Origin: Deinococcus aquiradiocola
GTDB taxonomy: Bacteria > Deinococcota > Deinococci > Deinococcales > Deinococcaceae
NCBI RefSeq assembly: GCF_014646915.1
Contig: NZ_BMOE01000001.1
Location: 1-64,000 of the forward strand
Reading direction: 5' to 3'
Length of the DNA stretch: 64,000 nt
Made by a program: the position numbers and the translations under genes. The notes beneath the pieces were generated by a model. That model was not told the DNA's origin, did no database searches, and worked only from the letters and a program-made list of their open reading frames with translations. Positions 8,796 through 20,324 of this stretch are shown here, piece by piece (the stretch's first letter is position 1; every line of letters starts with the position of its first letter).

Positions 8796-8960
8796 AAAAT
8801 AATGAGAAACTAAATGAGACGATTAGAACTTGGCTCATAAAATATTTGCGTCTGAAACGGCATAAAACACTGTAATAAAGAAAAATTAAAGAAGCATGAC
8901 AAAAAACTATGAGAATAAAAAACTGCAAAACTCAAAAACAACTCACGAGGGGTCCATAAG
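8700..8960. other. AT-rich intergenic island
   Basis: This part of the 876-base gap between ftsI and the next gene departs sharply from the genome: bases 8881-8940 hold about 14 G/C in 60. It has A-runs, TAATAAAG and several TATA-like hexamers, but no recognisable transposase or tRNA. The flanks 8471-8615 and 8961-9289 are GC-rich and show no supported gene. Confidence 0.7.
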
Positions 8961-9289
8961 CTTTGGTCACTCGGGCCCACACGGACCGAAGTTCACCGGG
9001 CGACCAGCCGGAAGTCTGGCGACAGTACGAAGACAGGTTCCCGCCCCACCACGGGCCAGCGAGCGAACCGCAAGACCGTTCCTTTCCCTCTTCGTCTCCT
9101 GACACCACCCTCACCACCCGCCACCTTTACGGTCGTGCGTGCGCCCCCCGGAACACCGGAGCGGGCCGTGGTTGAGACGGGAGAGTTGCAGGTTCCTCAC
9201 CGTTTGTCATCTGTGAGTGGCGCTTCCCCCTTTCAACGTCACCGCGTCCATGCGGGATCCGGGCCGAAGCGCCTATCCACTGGAGTTCC

Positions 9290-9880
9290 ATGTCAAGAAT
9301 CGCACGACCGGGCCGCACCACCGCCCAGAACCGCAGCAGCACGTCCACCCTCACGGCCCTCCTCGCGCTGCTCCTCGGCACGTTCCTCACCGGCGCCCTC
9401 GCCACGCCCGCCCTGCCCAGCTCCGCCGTCGCCGCGCAGGCCGTCAAGAGCGCCCTGATCGCGAAGGCGCCCGCCAAGACCGCCAGCAGCGCCGCCAGCA
9501 CCCGCGCGCAGGGCGTCACCAAAGCCGCCAGCAGCGCCGCGCCGCGCAGCACCGGCCGCAGCGCCGTCGTGCACTCCACCGCGTACAACAGCACGCCCGG
9601 CCAGACCGACGCCACGCCGTACATCACCGCGACCGGTACCCGCGTCCGCTCCGGCGTCGTCGCCCTGAGCCGCGACCTGCTCGCCCGCTTCCCGTACGGC
9701 ACGCGCATCACCATCGAGGACCTCAGCGGACGCTACTCCAGCTACCTGCGCGGCCGTGTCTTCGTGGTCGAGGACACCATGCACCCCCGCATCGGCAACA
9801 CCGTCGACGTCTGGATGGGCAGCCGCAGCGAAGCGCTCGCCTGGGGCAGCCGCAACATCCGCATCACCGCCGTCCAGTAA
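9290..9880 (+). CDS. Exported 3D (Asp-Asp-Asp) domain protein
   Basis: A 196-residue secreted protein. A long signal peptide (about residues 1-50, hydrophobic core LTALLALLLGTFLTGALATP) is followed by an Ala/Ser/Lys-rich linker and a C-terminal 3D domain (about 100-196). That domain contains TAYNSTP, GVVALSRDLLARFPYGT, VEDTMH and NTVDVWMGS; the aspartates of the domain are visible. The domain forms a double-psi barrel found in MltA-type lytic transglycosylases and resuscitation factors, so a cell-wall role is likely. ATG 9290 has GGAG five bases upstream. Confidence 0.8.
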   Translation: MSRIARPGRTTAQNRSSTSTLTALLALLLGTFLTGALATPALPSSAVAAQAVKSALIAKAPAKTASSAASTRAQGVTKAASSAAPRSTGRSAVVHSTAYNSTPGQTDATPYITATGTRVRSGVVALSRDLLARFPYGTRITIEDLSGRYSSYLRGRVFVVEDTMHPRIGNTVDVWMGSRSEALAWGSRNIRITAVQ

Positions 9881-9901
9881 TCTCGCTTCGGGAGCACCAC
9901 C

Positions 9902-9935
9902 GACCCGGCCATTCCCGTACAGGGATGGCCGGGTC
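9902..9935 (+). terminator. Intrinsic terminator after the 3D-domain gene
   Basis: An 11-bp perfect inverted repeat (GACCCGGCCAT 9902-9912 / ATGGCCGGGTC 9925-9935) lies 21 bases after the stop, with no strong T-tract. Confidence 0.6.
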
Positions 9936-10004
9936 CGCCATTGGACCGGCCCGGGAAGAGGCCACGGGCCGGGCTCACGGAGGGGTGCGCTATGCTCGGC
10001 GGAC

Positions 10005-11246
10005 GTGAGCACGCCCACCCCACCGGCCCGCACCCCCCCAGCCACCCCACCGCCCCCCCCTGCGGCCACCGGCGCGGCGGGCCGCGTGCCGAGCCTCGCG
10101 CGGGTCCTGAGCCGCGCGCACCTGCGGCACCGCCGCGCGCAGAACGCCATCACCGTCCTCGGGATCGCGGTGGGCGTCATGGTGCTCATCGCGGCCCTGA
10201 GCCTCACGAACGGCTTCACCCGCTCCCTGATCGACGCGACCCTGCGTGCCAGCCCGCACCTGACGCTCACGGGCTTCGTGCCGCAGCCGCGCGACCCGAA
10301 GCTCGAAGCGGCCCTCAAGGCCGATCCGGACGTGCTGGCCTTCACCCCCTTCCTGGCCGACAAGGGCCTCGTCACGCGGCCCGCCAGTCAGGGACGCGGG
10401 GCGGGCGTGGACTTCGCGACGCTGTTCGCCGTGCAGCCCAGCGCCGCGCAGGTCCTGCAGCTCGCGGACGCCGAAACCCGCACCCTTGACACCCTGAAAG
10501 ACGGGCAGATCATGCTCGGCAGCAGCCTCGCGCAGAGCGTCGGCGCGTACGGGCACGAACCGCTGCGCCTGCTGAACAGCCAGCAGCGCCGCGTGACGCT
10601 GGACCTCGCGGGCGTCTTCCACACCGGCAACTACCTGATCGACTCTGCGTACGCCTTCACCACCCTGCACACCCTGCAGACCCTGCAGGGCACGCAGAAC
10701 ATCACCGGGTACCAGCTGCGCCTGCGCGACCCGAACAGTGCGCCCGCCGTCGGCGCGCGCCTCACGCGCAGCCGCACGTACAGCAGCATTCCCTGGCAGA
10801 ACCTGTACGGCACCCTGATCGACCAGCTGGCCCTGCAGAAGAAGGTCATCGGGTTCGTGGTGTTCCTGATCGTGGTCGTGGCGGCCTTCGGCATCGCGAA
10901 CGTCCTCACGCTCACCGTGTTCGAGAAGACGCAGGAGATCGCGATCCTGCGCGCCATCGGCGCGAGCAGCCGCGACATCCTCGGCATCTTCCTGACGGAG
11001 GGGCTGGTGCTGGGGCTCGCCGGACTGCTGCTCGGCGACCTGCTGGGCCTGGGCATCGCGGCGTACTTCACGTGGCGGCCCTTCCAGCTGCCCGGCGACC
11101 TGTACTTCATCTCGGCCCTGCCGGTCGAGGTGCGCTTCACGGACATCCTGTGGGTGAACGTGGTGGGTCTCAGCACCACGCTCATCGCGGCGCTGCTGCC
11201 CGCCCGGCGCGCGGCCGCCATCGAACCAGCCCGCATCATCCGCTGA
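10005..11246 (+). CDS. ABC transporter permease, LolC/LolE-FtsX type
   Basis: A 413-residue membrane protein with a proline-rich cytoplasmic N-terminus and the MacB/LolC topology. There is one helix at about residues 45-65, a large extracytoplasmic domain (~70-275), then three C-terminal helices. The C-terminal signature KTQEIAILRAIGASSRDILGIFL is typical of lipoprotein-release and MacB-like permeases. No ATPase gene is adjacent, so its partner is encoded elsewhere. Start GTG 10005 follows the -10 TATGCT (9991-9996), again leaderless in form. Confidence 0.85.
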   Translation: MSTPTPPARTPPATPPPPPAATGAAGRVPSLARVLSRAHLRHRRAQNAITVLGIAVGVMVLIAALSLTNGFTRSLIDATLRASPHLTLTGFVPQPRDPKLEAALKADPDVLAFTPFLADKGLVTRPASQGRGAGVDFATLFAVQPSAAQVLQLADAETRTLDTLKDGQIMLGSSLAQSVGAYGHEPLRLLNSQQRRVTLDLAGVFHTGNYLIDSAYAFTTLHTLQTLQGTQNITGYQLRLRDPNSAPAVGARLTRSRTYSSIPWQNLYGTLIDQLALQKKVIGFVVFLIVVVAAFGIANVLTLTVFEKTQEIAILRAIGASSRDILGIFLTEGLVLGLAGLLLGDLLGLGIAAYFTWRPFQLPGDLYFISALPVEVRFTDILWVNVVGLSTTLIAALLPARRAAAIEPARIIR

Positions 11247-11427
11247 AGCGCCCGGCCCTGCTGCACTCCACACCACCGCGTCCAACTGCAGCGCGCGTGA
11301 CCGGGTCGTGCACGCCGGGACGCCCGCGCCGAAACTGCGCTCCCGGGCACCGTTCCCCCCCGACCGGGGGGAGTGCGTGCGTGCCTTCCCACCGTGTTTT
11401 CTCACCGCGCCGCCCTATCCTGCGCGC

Positions 11428-12777
11428 ATGAAGATCAACAAGAGCTTCCTCGTCGCGGGCGCCCTCGCGGCCACCGCAGCGGTCGGGTACGCCCAGATGA
11501 ACGGCTACACCCAGCAGGGCCTCCCCAACACCAAAACCGCGCAGACCTTCCTGCAGGTCTACGACGCCATCAACCAGCTGTACCTCACCAAACCCGACGA
11601 CAACAAACTCCTGCAGGGCGCCATCAACGGCATGATCGCCTCGCTCGACGACCCCTTCACGTACTACAGCCAGCCGGAAGACAACGCCGTCGACACGCAG
11701 AACCTCGCCGGGCAGTTCTACGGGATCGGCGTGCAGCTCACCGCCGCGAACGCCGACGGCACGGGCGGCAAGGTCGACACGGTCTTCAAGGTCGGCGCGG
11801 CCGCGCAGGCGGGCGTACAGGCAGGCGACACCTTCCTGAAGGTCGGGGACAAGGACGTCACGACCGCCAAACTGAACGACATCGTGAAACTCATCCGCGG
11901 CGAGAAAGGCACCCAGGTCACCATCACCTTCGGGCGGGGCGGGGCGGGGTCCGGTGCGGGCGGGAACACGCAGGCGTCCACGTACAGCGTCACCATGGAG
12001 CGCCAGCCGGTCACGATCGTGTCGGTCGAGCAGACGATCCTGCCCGGCAACGTCGGGTACATCGCGCTCAACACCTTCTACAACGAGAAGGTCAACGAGC
12101 AGTTCCAGGCGGCCGTGGCCGACATGAAGAAGAAAGGCGTGCAGAAGCTCGTGCTGGACCTGCGCGACAACGGCGGCGGCCTGCTGAACAGCGGCATCTT
12201 CGTCGCCGACCGGTTCCTGCAGAGCGGCAAGATCGTCTCTGTCCGCGACCGCAGCGGCAAGACCGACGTGATCGGGCAGGCGAAGAAGGACGCGAGCGAC
12301 TACACCGGGCAGCTGGTCGTGCTGATCAACAAGAACAGCGCCAGCGCCAGCGAGATCGTCGCCGGGGCACTGCAGGACAGCAAGCGCGCGCAGATCGTGG
12401 GCGAGCAGAGCTTCGGGAAGGGCGTCGGTCAGCAGGTCGTGAGCACCATCGACGGGGGCCGCGTCGCCGTCGTGAACTTCACGTGGATCACCCCGGACGG
12501 TCACGAGATCCAGAAGAAAGGCATCACGCCCGACGTGAAGGTCGAGGACACCCGCCGCCCCACGCCCCTGAACTTCAGCGGCAGCGGCGTCCCCGCCGGC
12601 ACGAAACTGACGGTGCAGGTGGACGGCAAGCCGGTCGAGGTGACGGCCGACAAGGACGGCAAGTTCACGTACACGGGCGCCATCGCCCGCCCCGTCACGA
12701 GCGCCACGCAGGGCGAAGCGGTCGTGGACCTCAAGACGGACGCCGAACTGCAGAAGGCCCTCACCCTCTTCAAGTAA
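11428..12777 (+). CDS. Carboxyl-terminal processing protease (S41 family)
   Basis: A 449-residue exported serine protease. A signal peptide (1-22, ending GYAQ) precedes an N-terminal helical region, a PDZ domain (about 98-180, with AGVQAGDTFLKVGDKDV) and the S41 core. The Ser/Lys dyad is visible: Ser306 in SASASEIVAGALQD and Lys331 in SFGKG, 25 residues apart as in Prc and plant CtpA. A C-terminal beta-rich extension (~385-449) is additional. Such proteases trim C-termini of envelope proteins and cell-wall hydrolases. Start ATG 11428 follows -10 TATCCT (11416-11421) by six bases. Confidence 0.93.
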   Translation: MKINKSFLVAGALAATAAVGYAQMNGYTQQGLPNTKTAQTFLQVYDAINQLYLTKPDDNKLLQGAINGMIASLDDPFTYYSQPEDNAVDTQNLAGQFYGIGVQLTAANADGTGGKVDTVFKVGAAAQAGVQAGDTFLKVGDKDVTTAKLNDIVKLIRGEKGTQVTITFGRGGAGSGAGGNTQASTYSVTMERQPVTIVSVEQTILPGNVGYIALNTFYNEKVNEQFQAAVADMKKKGVQKLVLDLRDNGGGLLNSGIFVADRFLQSGKIVSVRDRSGKTDVIGQAKKDASDYTGQLVVLINKNSASASEIVAGALQDSKRAQIVGEQSFGKGVGQQVVSTIDGGRVAVVNFTWITPDGHEIQKKGITPDVKVEDTRRPTPLNFSGSGVPAGTKLTVQVDGKPVEVTADKDGKFTYTGAIARPVTSATQGEAVVDLKTDAELQKALTLFK

Positions 12778-12792
12778 GCGGGTGGTGAAGGC

Positions 12793-12826
12793 GGGGCCGG
12801 GCATGTCCACGTGGGCGCCCGGCCCC
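12793..12826 (+). terminator. Intrinsic terminator after the S41 protease gene
   Basis: The stem GGGGCCGGGC (12793-12802) pairs with GCCCGGCCCC (12817-12826), extended by GAAGG/CCTTC outside. Confidence 0.65.
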
Positions 12827-12904
12827 TTCGCCCTGCCGTGCGCGGCTTGCGTGAAGGTGGCCGTCCCGCCGTTTTCCTGACGCTTCCCGTCTATCATGCC
12901 GTGC

Positions 12905-14883
<1,979 letters not shown>

Positions 14884-14980
14884 ACCGCAGCGGGCAACCT
14901 CAAGGCTTCCTGACCCTTTCCCTAAGGCCCCTTGGGGCGCCTCGCAGACACCCGGACGGACCGTGAGGGACACTGAACCC

Positions 14981-15511
14981 ATGTTCGAGAACGTGAAGCA
15001 GAGTGTGCAGGACGCCGCCGACACCATCGGCGAACGCGTGCAGGAACGCAAGGCCGACATGAAGTTCGACGCCCGCCTGAAAGCCATCGAACGGAACGTC
15101 GCGCACGTCGACACCCGCCTCGACGCGCTCGGCAAGCGCTTCCCGCGCCAGCAGCGCCGCTTCCCGGTCGGCCTCGTGCTCGTCGCCGGGATCGGCTACG
15201 CCCTGTACAACCCCCGCACCCGCGCCCGCCTCACCGACCTGATCGGCCAGGTGAGCCCCAGCGCCCGCGACGCCCTGAACGACATGCTCGGCCGCGCAGG
15301 TGAAGCCGCGCAGGACGTCAAGGATGGCCGCGACCCCCAGGCCGCCGTCAAGGACGCCGCGCAGGACATCGCGCACACCGCCTCCCGCCACGCCGACGCC
15401 GTGAAACGCGACGTGCGCGACGCCACCAGCGAAGCCGCCGACCGGGCGAGCGACACCGTGGACCGCCTCGCGGACCGCGCGCAGGACAAACTCAACGACC
15501 TGAAGCACTGA
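14981..15511 (+). CDS. YtxH-like helical membrane-associated protein
   Basis: A 176-residue protein dominated by amphipathic helix with Ala/Asp/Arg heptads. It has one hydrophobic helix at about residues 66-82 (FPVGLVLVAGIGYAL), then repeated helices such as AAQDVKDGRDPQAAVKDAAQ. This resembles YtxH/apolipoprotein-like stress proteins, but no specific function can be assigned. ATG 14981 is preferred over a GTG at 14963, since a GACACT -10-like hexamer (14969-14974) lies six bases before the ATG. Confidence 0.65.
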   Translation: MFENVKQSVQDAADTIGERVQERKADMKFDARLKAIERNVAHVDTRLDALGKRFPRQQRRFPVGLVLVAGIGYALYNPRTRARLTDLIGQVSPSARDALNDMLGRAGEAAQDVKDGRDPQAAVKDAAQDIAHTASRHADAVKRDVRDATSEAADRASDTVDRLADRAQDKLNDLKH

Positions 15512-15536
15512 CACGCGCAGGGCAGCAGAAGGGAAG

Positions 15537-15563
15537 GGCCACACCGTAGCAGTGTGGCCCTCC
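15537..15563. terminator. Bidirectional intrinsic terminator
   Basis: A perfect 10-bp stem AGGGCCACAC / GTGTGGCCCT with a 7-base loop, followed by CCCTCGTT. It lies between the YtxH-like gene and the convergent monooxygenase gene. Confidence 0.75.
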
Positions 15564-15611
15564 CTCGTTCGGTCCGGCAGGCACGTTCTGCGGCGCCTGC
15601 CGGAAGCCGGT

Positions 15612-15968
15612 TCAGTGCCCGCCGAGGGGTTTGCCGCGCGGTTCGGGTTTCAGGTCGGGCCGGGCGGAGTCCTGCAGCACCTCGTGCAGTTCCAGTCTGT
15701 TCGGTCCGCTGAACGCCTCCTTCGGCAGGGTGCCGCTGCGGGCGTGCCCCTGCACGAACGCGTCGGAGCGCGTCCACGCGTCGAAGTGCTCGCGGCTCTC
15801 CCAGACGGTCAGCACGATGTACGGATCGTCTGGCGTGGTGGGGCGCAGCACCTGATTGCTGACGAAGCCCGGCATGTCGTCCACCATGCGGGCGCGGTTC
15901 TGGAAGCGTTCCTCGAACTGCTCGGCGTAGTCCGGGTTGACGGCGATGCGGTTCATGACCGTGATCAT
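15612..15968 (-). CDS. Antibiotic biosynthesis monooxygenase (ABM) / HmoA-like protein
   Basis: A 118-residue dimeric alpha-beta barrel protein. The pattern MITVMNRIAVNPDYAEQFE, MPGFVSNQVLRP, YIVLTVWESREHFDAWTRS matches the ABM family, including IsdG/HmoA-type haem-degrading monooxygenases. The Asn of 'MNRIAV' is in the place of the haem-oxygenase Asn. I chose ATG 15968, which has AGGAGG six bases upstream, rather than the longer frame from 16001. Whether it degrades haem or has another oxygenase role is not decidable here. Confidence 0.82.
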   Translation of the reverse strand: MITVMNRIAVNPDYAEQFEERFQNRARMVDDMPGFVSNQVLRPTTPDDPYIVLTVWESREHFDAWTRSDAFVQGHARSGTLPKEAFSGPNRLELHEVLQDSARPDLKPEPRGKPLGGH

Positions 15969-16032
15969 GCGGTTCCTCCTGTGGCCGGTGGCCTCCTCCA
16001 TGGTCGTGCAGGAACGTGAGAACGCGCCCCGT

Positions 16033-16656
16033 TCACGGCGCGTCTTCGATGACCGTGACGAGGGCCGTGCCGGACGCGAGGGTCAGCGTGACCGGGCCGC
16101 CCGCGCCCTCGTTGCTGACGGTGAGGCCGCTGCCGAGCGGGACGTGGGCGTCCGTCAGGGGCCAGCGCGCGCCGCGGATGCCGAGGCCCGTCAGGGGGCT
16201 GGCGGCGAGCACGCTGAAGGTCTGCCCGGCCCGCAGTTGAAGCGTGACGGCGGCGTGCGGGAGGAGCGGCTGGCCCCACTCGTCGCCGCTGTGCAGCAGG
16301 GTGGGCAGGCCCTCCTGCGCGAGCCGGACCGCGCCGAGCGTGAGGGCGAAGGTGTGGTCGAAGCGCCCGCCGAAGGCGCCCATGAGGGTCAGGCGGGTCG
16401 CGCCGGCCTCGCGGGCGAGCGTGACGGCCAGCTCGGCGTCGGTGCTGGCCTTGGCGCGCGGGTGAACGATGCGCGGCGTGCGGAGCGTCAGGTCGTCCGA
16501 ACTGTCGAAGTCGCCCACCCAGGTCGTGATGGGCACGCCGAGCGTCGCCGCGTGCCGTGCCCCGCCGTCCGCGGCGATCACGAGGTCCGGACGTTCCAGG
16601 TGCGCGAGGGCCTGCGTGACGACGAGGCGGCCCCCGACGAGCACCCAGGCGTTCAC
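16033..16656 (-). CDS. Thiamine pyrophosphokinase
   Basis: A 207-residue enzyme that transfers pyrophosphate from ATP to thiamine to make TPP. Motifs are IAADGGARHA, GDFDSS (48-53), KASTDAELAV (69-78) and GGRFDH (96-101), the standard TPK catalytic signatures; the C-terminal beta domain binds thiamine. Start GTG 16656 overlaps the end of thiQ by four bases. As the last gene of a riboswitch-controlled thiamine-uptake operon, it traps imported thiamine as the active cofactor. Confidence 0.93.
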   Translation of the reverse strand: MNAWVLVGGRLVVTQALAHLERPDLVIAADGGARHAATLGVPITTWVGDFDSSDDLTLRTPRIVHPRAKASTDAELAVTLAREAGATRLTLMGAFGGRFDHTFALTLGAVRLAQEGLPTLLHSGDEWGQPLLPHAAVTLQLRAGQTFSVLAASPLTGLGIRGARWPLTDAHVPLGSGLTVSNEGAGGPVTLTLASGTALVTVIEDAP

Positions 16657-17654
16657 GCGCGGTCCTCGGGGAGCAGCAGGCACGCGCCGCGCTGCACCTC
16701 GGCCTGAAGGACCGTTCCGGCGTCCGTGACCTGCAGGTGGGCGGCCTCGCGCGGGCTGAGCGTCAGGTGCAGCGGCCCGAGCGTGTACGCGAGCGTGACG
16801 TGCACCCCGGCGGCGTCCGGCGTGGCCTGCAGGACCGGCCACGCCTCTCCCGCGCCGAGCGTCACGGCGCGTTCCGGCACGAGGAGCGTCCCGCCCTCCT
16901 GCGGGTACAGGTTCCGCTCGCCGAGGAACGCGGCCGCCCACGCCCCGCTGGGCCGCGCGAACACGTCCGCCGCGCTTCCCACCTGCACGACGCTCCCGCC
17001 GCGCATGAGGGCCACGCGGTCCGCGAGGGCCAGCGCCTCCCGCTGGTCGTGCGTGACGAGCAGCACACCCGCACCCTCCTCGCGGAACAGGGTGCGGAGC
17101 TGCGCGCGCAGCGAGGCGCGCAGCTGCTCGTCGAGGTTGCTGAGCGGCTCGTCGAGCAGCAGCAGGGCGGGCCGGGGGGCCAGGGCGCGCGCGAGCGCCA
17201 CCCGCTGCGCCTGCCCGCCCGACAGTTCGTGCGGCTTTCGCGCCGCGAGGTCCGCGAGGCCCACGCGGTCCAGGACGGCGGCGGCCCGTTCGCGCGCGGC
17301 CGTGCGGGGCGCGCCGCGCATCCGGGGGCCGTACGCGACGTTGTCGAGGACCGTCAGGTGCGGGAAGAGCGCGTAATCCTGAAACACCAGGCTCAGGCCC
17401 CGCGCTTCCGGCGGGCTGGCCGTCACGTCCTGCCCGTGCAGCAGCACGCGGCCCGCGTCCGGCCGGTCGAGACCCGCCACGACGCGCAGCAGCGTGCTCT
17501 TGCCGCAGCCGGACGGGCCGAGCAGCGCGAGCGTCTCGCCCGCCCGCACCTCCAGCGTCACGTCCCGCACGGCAGGCACCGGGCCGTAGGAGCGGCGCAC
17601 GCCCTGCACGGCGAGCAGGGGAGCGGGGTGGGCCGGTTCTGGTGGGGTGTTCAG
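16653..17654 (-). CDS. thiQ: Thiamine ABC transporter ATP-binding protein
   Basis: A 333-residue ABC ATPase of the ThiQ/PotA/FbpC type. Walker [10 protein letters not shown] is at 46-54, Q-loop [13 protein letters not shown], signature LSGGQAQR, Walker [14 protein letters not shown] and the switch His in VTHDQ. A C-terminal regulatory OB-like region (~245-333) makes it longer than E. coli ThiQ. No ATG/GTG/TTG sits near the N-terminus. A CTG at 17654 overlaps the thiP TGA (CTGA) and has GGAG seven bases upstream, so I infer a CTG start coupled to thiP. The thiamine assignment comes from the operon. Confidence 0.88.
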   Translation of the reverse strand: MNTPPEPAHPAPLLAVQGVRRSYGPVPAVRDVTLEVRAGETLALLGPSGCGKSTLLRVVAGLDRPDAGRVLLHGQDVTASPPEARGLSLVFQDYALFPHLTVLDNVAYGPRMRGAPRTAARERAAAVLDRVGLADLAARKPHELSGGQAQRVALARALAPRPALLLLDEPLSNLDEQLRASLRAQLRTLFREEGAGVLLVTHDQREALALADRVALMRGGSVVQVGSAADVFARPSGAWAAAFLGERNLYPQEGGTLLVPERAVTLGAGEAWPVLQATPDAAGVHVTLAYTLGPLHLTLSPREAAHLQVTDAGTVLQAEVQRGACLLLPEDRA

Positions 17655-19213
17655 GTGACTTCTCCTTTGCCGCCGTCCAGCACGCTGAACACCGTCAGGG
17701 CGAGCAGCATCAGCAGCGTGGCGAGCGCGCACGCCTCACCGAGATTCTGCTCGCCGGGACGCCCGAGGCGCTCGTACATCCCGGTGCTCAGCGTCGCCCA
17801 CTCGGGCCGCGTGAGGACGAGCGTGGCCGCGAACTCGCCCAGCACCGTCGCGAGCGACAGGGCCGCCCCGCCCCGCAGGGCCGGAAGCGTGAGCGGCAGC
17901 AGTACGCTGCGCCACACGCCCGCGCGCGCCGCACCGAGCGTGCGGGCCGCCTCCGGCACGTGCGGCGGCACGGCCCGCAGGGCAGGCAGCACGCTCCGCA
18001 CGACGAGCGGCGTGGCGAGCAGGCTGTACGCCGCGATCAGCAGCGGCAGCTGCGCCCGCAGCGACGGGTACAGGATCAGGTACCCGACCGCGAGACTCAC
18101 GGGCGACACCATCAGCGGCAGCAGGCTCAGCACGTCCAGCAGCCGGGAGCGCGTGACGTACGTGGCGACGGCATGCAGCAGGCCGAGCAGCACCGACGCG
18201 GCCAGCGTCAGCCCCGCAAAGCGCAGGGTGTTGCCGAGCAGCAACCCCACGCCCGGATCGCTGGCCTGCAGCAGGCCCGTCCAGAACGCCGTCGTCCACC
18301 CGGCGCGGCCCGTGACGCTGCGCACGGCGACCGCGACGAGCGGTGCGAAGCACAGCAGCAGCACCGTGACTGTCAGGCCGTACGTGGCGAGGGCCGCCCA
18401 GCCGGTCGGGCGCGGCAGGTCCCGCGCGACCGGGACGCCGCCGCCCGCCGCGCGCCCCAGGCGCAGGTACAGCAGCGTGGCGAGCAGCGTCACGGCCAGC
18501 TGCACCAGGATCAGCGCGCTCGCTTCGGGGAGGCGCAACTCGTACGCGGTGAGCGTGTAGATCTCCACCTCCAGCGTCGCGTACCGTTCGCCGCCCAGCA
18601 GCAGCGGCAGGCCGAAACTCAGGGCGCTGTACAGGAACACCAGCACCGCGCCCGCCGCGAGGCCCGGCCACGCGAGCGGCAGCGACACCTGCAGCGCCGC
18701 GCGCACGCCGCCCGCGCCGAGCGTGCGGGCCGCCGCGTTCAGGTTCGGTGGGACGCGCAGGAAGCCCGCGTACCCCAGCCGCACCATGAGCGGCAGGTTG
18801 AAGAACAGGTTCCCGAGCAGGATCAGGGCGGGCGTCTCGGACAGGTCCAGGCCCGTCAGGCCGCGCGGCCCGAACAGGCTCAGCAGGCCCAGCGCGGCCA
18901 CCAGCGTCGGCGTGACGAACGGCAGCAGCAGCAGGCGCAGCAGCGCCGCCTTGCCGGGCAGGTGGTACCGGGCCAGCAGGTACGCGAGCGGCCCGCCCAG
19001 CGCCAGCGCCAGCAGCGCCGTGAGGGTCGCCTGCCAGAAGGTCCAAGCGAGCCGCGCCTGAAAGTACCCCTCGCCCAGAATGCCGAGCCGCGCGCCGCCC
19101 AGCGCCAGCACGCGCAGCAGCGGCAGCAGCAGGAACGCCAGCAGGAACGCGAGCGGCACGGCCGCGAGTGCCCACCCTCGCCACGCCCGCCCGCCCGCGT
19201 TCCGGCCCGTCAC
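17651..19213 (-). CDS. thiP: Thiamine ABC transporter permease
   Basis: A 520-residue two-module permease with about twelve membrane helices. Each half carries an EAA-type loop: '[22 protein letters not shown]' region near 175-197 and '[21 protein letters not shown]' near 412-432. This fused architecture is that of ThiP and FbpB. Thiamine is inferred from the riboswitch, ThiB-like binding protein and pyrophosphokinase in the same operon. Start GTG 19213 lies 7 bases after the thiB stop. Confidence 0.9.
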   Translation of the reverse strand: MTGRNAGGRAWRGWALAAVPLAFLLAFLLLPLLRVLALGGARLGILGEGYFQARLAWTFWQATLTALLALALGGPLAYLLARYHLPGKAALLRLLLLPFVTPTLVAALGLLSLFGPRGLTGLDLSETPALILLGNLFFNLPLMVRLGYAGFLRVPPNLNAAARTLGAGGVRAALQVSLPLAWPGLAAGAVLVFLYSALSFGLPLLLGGERYATLEVEIYTLTAYELRLPEASALILVQLAVTLLATLLYLRLGRAAGGGVPVARDLPRPTGWAALATYGLTVTVLLLCFAPLVAVAVRSVTGRAGWTTAFWTGLLQASDPGVGLLLGNTLRFAGLTLAASVLLGLLHAVATYVTRSRLLDVLSLLPLMVSPVSLAVGYLILYPSLRAQLPLLIAAYSLLATPLVVRSVLPALRAVPPHVPEAARTLGAARAGVWRSVLLPLTLPALRGGAALSLATVLGEFAATLVLTRPEWATLSTGMYERLGRPGEQNLGEACALATLLMLLALTVFSVLDGGKGEVT

Positions 19214-19220
19214 GTCCCGC

Positions 19221-20243
19221 TTACTTCCGCAGGACCTGCGTCACCCACAGGTCCGTCAGGGCCTGCGAGCGCGTCAGCAGCGAGGTCGGCGCGAGCTTCA
19301 CGTCCGGCTTCTGCGAGAACTTCCAGACCGGGTCGAGCTTCACGCCGCCCACCGCCGGGTACACCCACATGCGCGTCGGGAAGTCCGCCTGCACCGCGCC
19401 GCTCAGCATGAAATCCACGAACTTGCGCGCCAGGACCGGCTGACGGCTGCCCTTCAGGACCGCCGCGCCCTCCAGCTGCACGAAGGTGCTGCCCGGCAGG
19501 AACAGGTTCGCGGTGGGGGAGGCCGTCAATTTCTCCTTGCTGTACGCGACCTCGGCGGCCGGGCTGCTCGCGTAACTGAGCACGATGGGGTACCTGCCGC
19601 CGTACAGCGAGAAGTCCTCGTTGTACGCCTGCGACCAGCCGCGCGTGACCTTCATGCCGTTCGCGCGGGCCGTCCGCCACCACGCGACGGCGCCGTCCTG
19701 CCCGAGTTCCTGCACGGTCGCGAGGTAGAAGGCCGCGCCGGTGCTGGACGTGGCGGGCGACTCGACCACCGTGAGGCGCGCGTACTGCGGTTCGCTCAGT
19801 TCCCTGAGGGTCGCGGGGAGCTTCAGGCCGGTCTTCTGGAAGGCGGCCCTGTCGTAGTTCAGGGCCACGTACCCGACGTCCACGGTGTTCAGCAGCGGCC
19901 CCTGCCGGTACGCGGCGGGCACCCCGGCGATCGCCGGACTGGTGTACGGCGCGAGGATTCCTGCCGCCTGCGCGCGCGGCAGCAGCGTGTTGTCGAGGCC
20001 GTACACGGCGTCCGCGAGCGGCGCGGCCTTCGTGAGGATCAGCTTGTTCAGCATCTCGCCCGCGTCACCGCCCTTGATGAACCGCACCTTGACGTGGTTC
20101 GCCGTCTCGAAGGCCGTCACGAGTTTGCGGTCCACGTCGAAGCTGTCGTGCGTGATGACGGTCAGCGTGCCCGCGCTCTGGGCGGTGCTCGTGCCGCTCA
20201 GGGTGGCGGCGAGGGTGAGGGTGATGCTCAGGATCTTCTTCAT
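19221..20243 (-). CDS. thiB: Thiamine-binding periplasmic protein
   Basis: A 340-residue solute-binding protein with a signal peptide (about 1-22, [17 protein letters not shown] then TSTAQSA). The mature protein begins [12 protein letters not shown], and [27 protein letters not shown] and [13 protein letters not shown] are typical of the TbpA/ThiB subfamily. It captures thiamine outside the membrane for ThiP/ThiQ. First gene of the operon, with ATG 20243. Its ribosome-binding site is part of a hairpin downstream of the TPP aptamer. Confidence 0.93.
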   Translation of the reverse strand: MKKILSITLTLAATLSGTSTAQSAGTLTVITHDSFDVDRKLVTAFETANHVKVRFIKGGDAGEMLNKLILTKAAPLADAVYGLDNTLLPRAQAAGILAPYTSPAIAGVPAAYRQGPLLNTVDVGYVALNYDRAAFQKTGLKLPATLRELSEPQYARLTVVESPATSSTGAAFYLATVQELGQDGAVAWWRTARANGMKVTRGWSQAYNEDFSLYGGRYPIVLSYASSPAAEVAYSKEKLTASPTANLFLPGSTFVQLEGAAVLKGSRQPVLARKFVDFMLSGAVQADFPTRMWVYPAVGGVKLDPVWKFSQKPDVKLAPTSLLTRSQALTDLWVTQVLRK

Positions 20244-20249
20244 GGTACG

Positions 20250-20271
20250 CCCCTTCGCGTCCTTCAAGGGG
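20250..20271 (-). promoter_or_regulatory. Candidate SD-sequestering hairpin of the thiB riboswitch
   Basis: On the minus strand CCCCTT (plus 20266-20271) can pair with AAGGGG (plus 20250-20255), a 6-bp stem around a 10-base loop. AAGGGG is the probable Shine-Dalgarno of thiB, 7 bases from its ATG. This suggests translational control by the upstream aptamer; the switching partner is inferred. Confidence 0.55.
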
Positions 20272-20324
20272 TGGAATCGCCCGGCCAGCAGCCACGCGTG
20301 GTGGGGACTGGTCGGCGGCCACGC

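Noticed and set aside
8710..8928. A 72-codon minus-strand frame with a hydrophobic start in the AT-rich island
   Set aside because: Its hydrophobicity comes from T-rich triplets of AT-rich DNA. A different frame on the same strand (8616-8795) looks more protein-like, and even that is doubtful.
12896..12904. ATG 12896 as start of agmatine deiminase
   Set aside because: It lies within the TATCAT -10 hexamer; ATG 12905 is the first start a transcript from this promoter could contain.
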